Position numbers and translations under genes: made by a program. 64,000 bases of DNA, from NCBI RefSeq assembly GCF_030056655.1, contig NZ_JASHIE010000018.1, positions 98,822-162,821 on the forward strand. Direction: 5' to 3'. The notes under the pieces are model-generated. The model was given only the letters and a program-made list of their open reading frames with translations. It was not told the DNA's origin and did no database searches. Positions 63,755 to 64,000 of the stretch are shown piece by piece. Position 1 is the stretch's first letter, and each line of letters opens with the position of its first letter. The stretch is from Flectobacillus rivi (lineage in GTDB: Bacteria; Bacteroidota; Bacteroidia; Cytophagales; Spirosomataceae).

Positions 63755-64000
63755 ATGTCTCATGTAACATTTCCCGAAAGAACCATTCTGATTTGCGATG
63801 GTAGCAAATGCGGAAAACATAAAGAACTTCGGAAGTTCTTTAAGGAGTCTATAAAAGACCATGGACTCAAAGACAAGGTTGAAATTGTGAAAATTGAATG
63901 TACTGATCGCTGTAAACATGCTCCCATATTATGTTTTCAACCGCAAAATCAATGGCTGTCTGAAGTTACCGTATGGCAAGCTGATGCACTGTTTAAAAAG
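63755..64000 (+). CDS. Thioredoxin-like 2Fe-2S ferredoxin, C-terminus cut by window edge
   Basis: The ATG at 63755 opens a frame with no stop before the edge (82 codons). Cysteines in CDGSKC (C14 and C19) and CTDRC (C51 and C55) match the four ligands of thioredoxin-like 2Fe-2S ferredoxins. It may supply electrons for ferric siderophore reduction, given its neighbours. The last codons are outside the window. Confidence 0.85.
   Translation, partial: MSHVTFPERTILICDGSKCGKHKELRKFFKESIKDHGLKDKVEIVKIECTDRCKHAPILCFQPQNQWLSEVTVWQADALFKK

Overview
The window looks like an AT-rich Bacteroidota genome, most likely order Cytophagales (the Flectobacillus/Arcicella/Emticicia type of organism; genus not provable here). 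The evidence is two SusC/SusD pairs, an ECF sigma/FecR pair, Bacteroidota-type promoters (TTTG or TTG, about 20 bp, TAnnTTTG), weak Shine-Dalgarno sequences and many lipoproteins. A Rep_3-type initiator, iterons, parAB, a repeat array beside parB and a serine recombinase suggest that the DNA is a large plasmid or second chromosome (chromid). Sequence alone cannot exclude chromosomal integration of such a replicon.

Layout. (1) 1-17205: an arabinan/arabinose utilisation locus, mostly on the minus strand. It holds ribulokinase (cut by the window edge), a NUDIX-type AraR regulator, GH43, GH51, a giant FG-GAP/ASPIC lipoprotein, a GH43 lipoprotein, SusD, SusC with an STN domain, and FecR, with a divergent ECF sigma factor. 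Surface GH43 enzymes should cut arabinan, SusCD import the products, GH51/GH43 release arabinose, and AraB feeds it to the pentose phosphate pathway. A candidate antisense sRNA lies opposite the susC leader. (2) 17202-19272: a BASS-type transporter, OhrR and Ohr (organic peroxide defence) around a 17-bp palindromic operator. (3) 19380-20565: a serine recombinase with a candidate res site, and a small protein ending in a beta-clamp-binding-like motif. (4) 21184-25862: an acyl-CoA dehydrogenase/kinase pair (split ACAD10/11 type) and a GH3 glycosidase. (5) 26071-33195: a predicted peptide-ligase system (transglutaminase, permuted ATP-grasp/alpha-E, transglutaminase-DUF2126) of unknown product. 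(6) 33434-38025: the replicon core, with seven 47-bp repeats, parB, parA, 13 full iterons in two arrays and rep. (7) 38076-47448: thioredoxin, then an L-rhamnose pathway (rhaEW, rhaM, rhaI, rhaK) running into lutABC, so that rhamnose carbon goes to DHAP and lactate and then pyruvate. (8) 47682-58696: GH42, GH127-type beta-L-arabinofuranosidase and a true FGE-type protein, convergent with a second SusCD pair. (9) 59149-64000: an iron-uptake island with two small proteins, a TonB siderophore receptor under a palindromic operator, a PepSY membrane protein and a truncated 2Fe-2S ferredoxin.

The items most worth following are the candidate antisense RNA, the centromere-like array, the ATP-grasp/DUF2126 system, the ACAD/kinase pair and a 32-nt dispersed repeat. 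No tRNA, rRNA, CRISPR or complete insertion sequence was seen.
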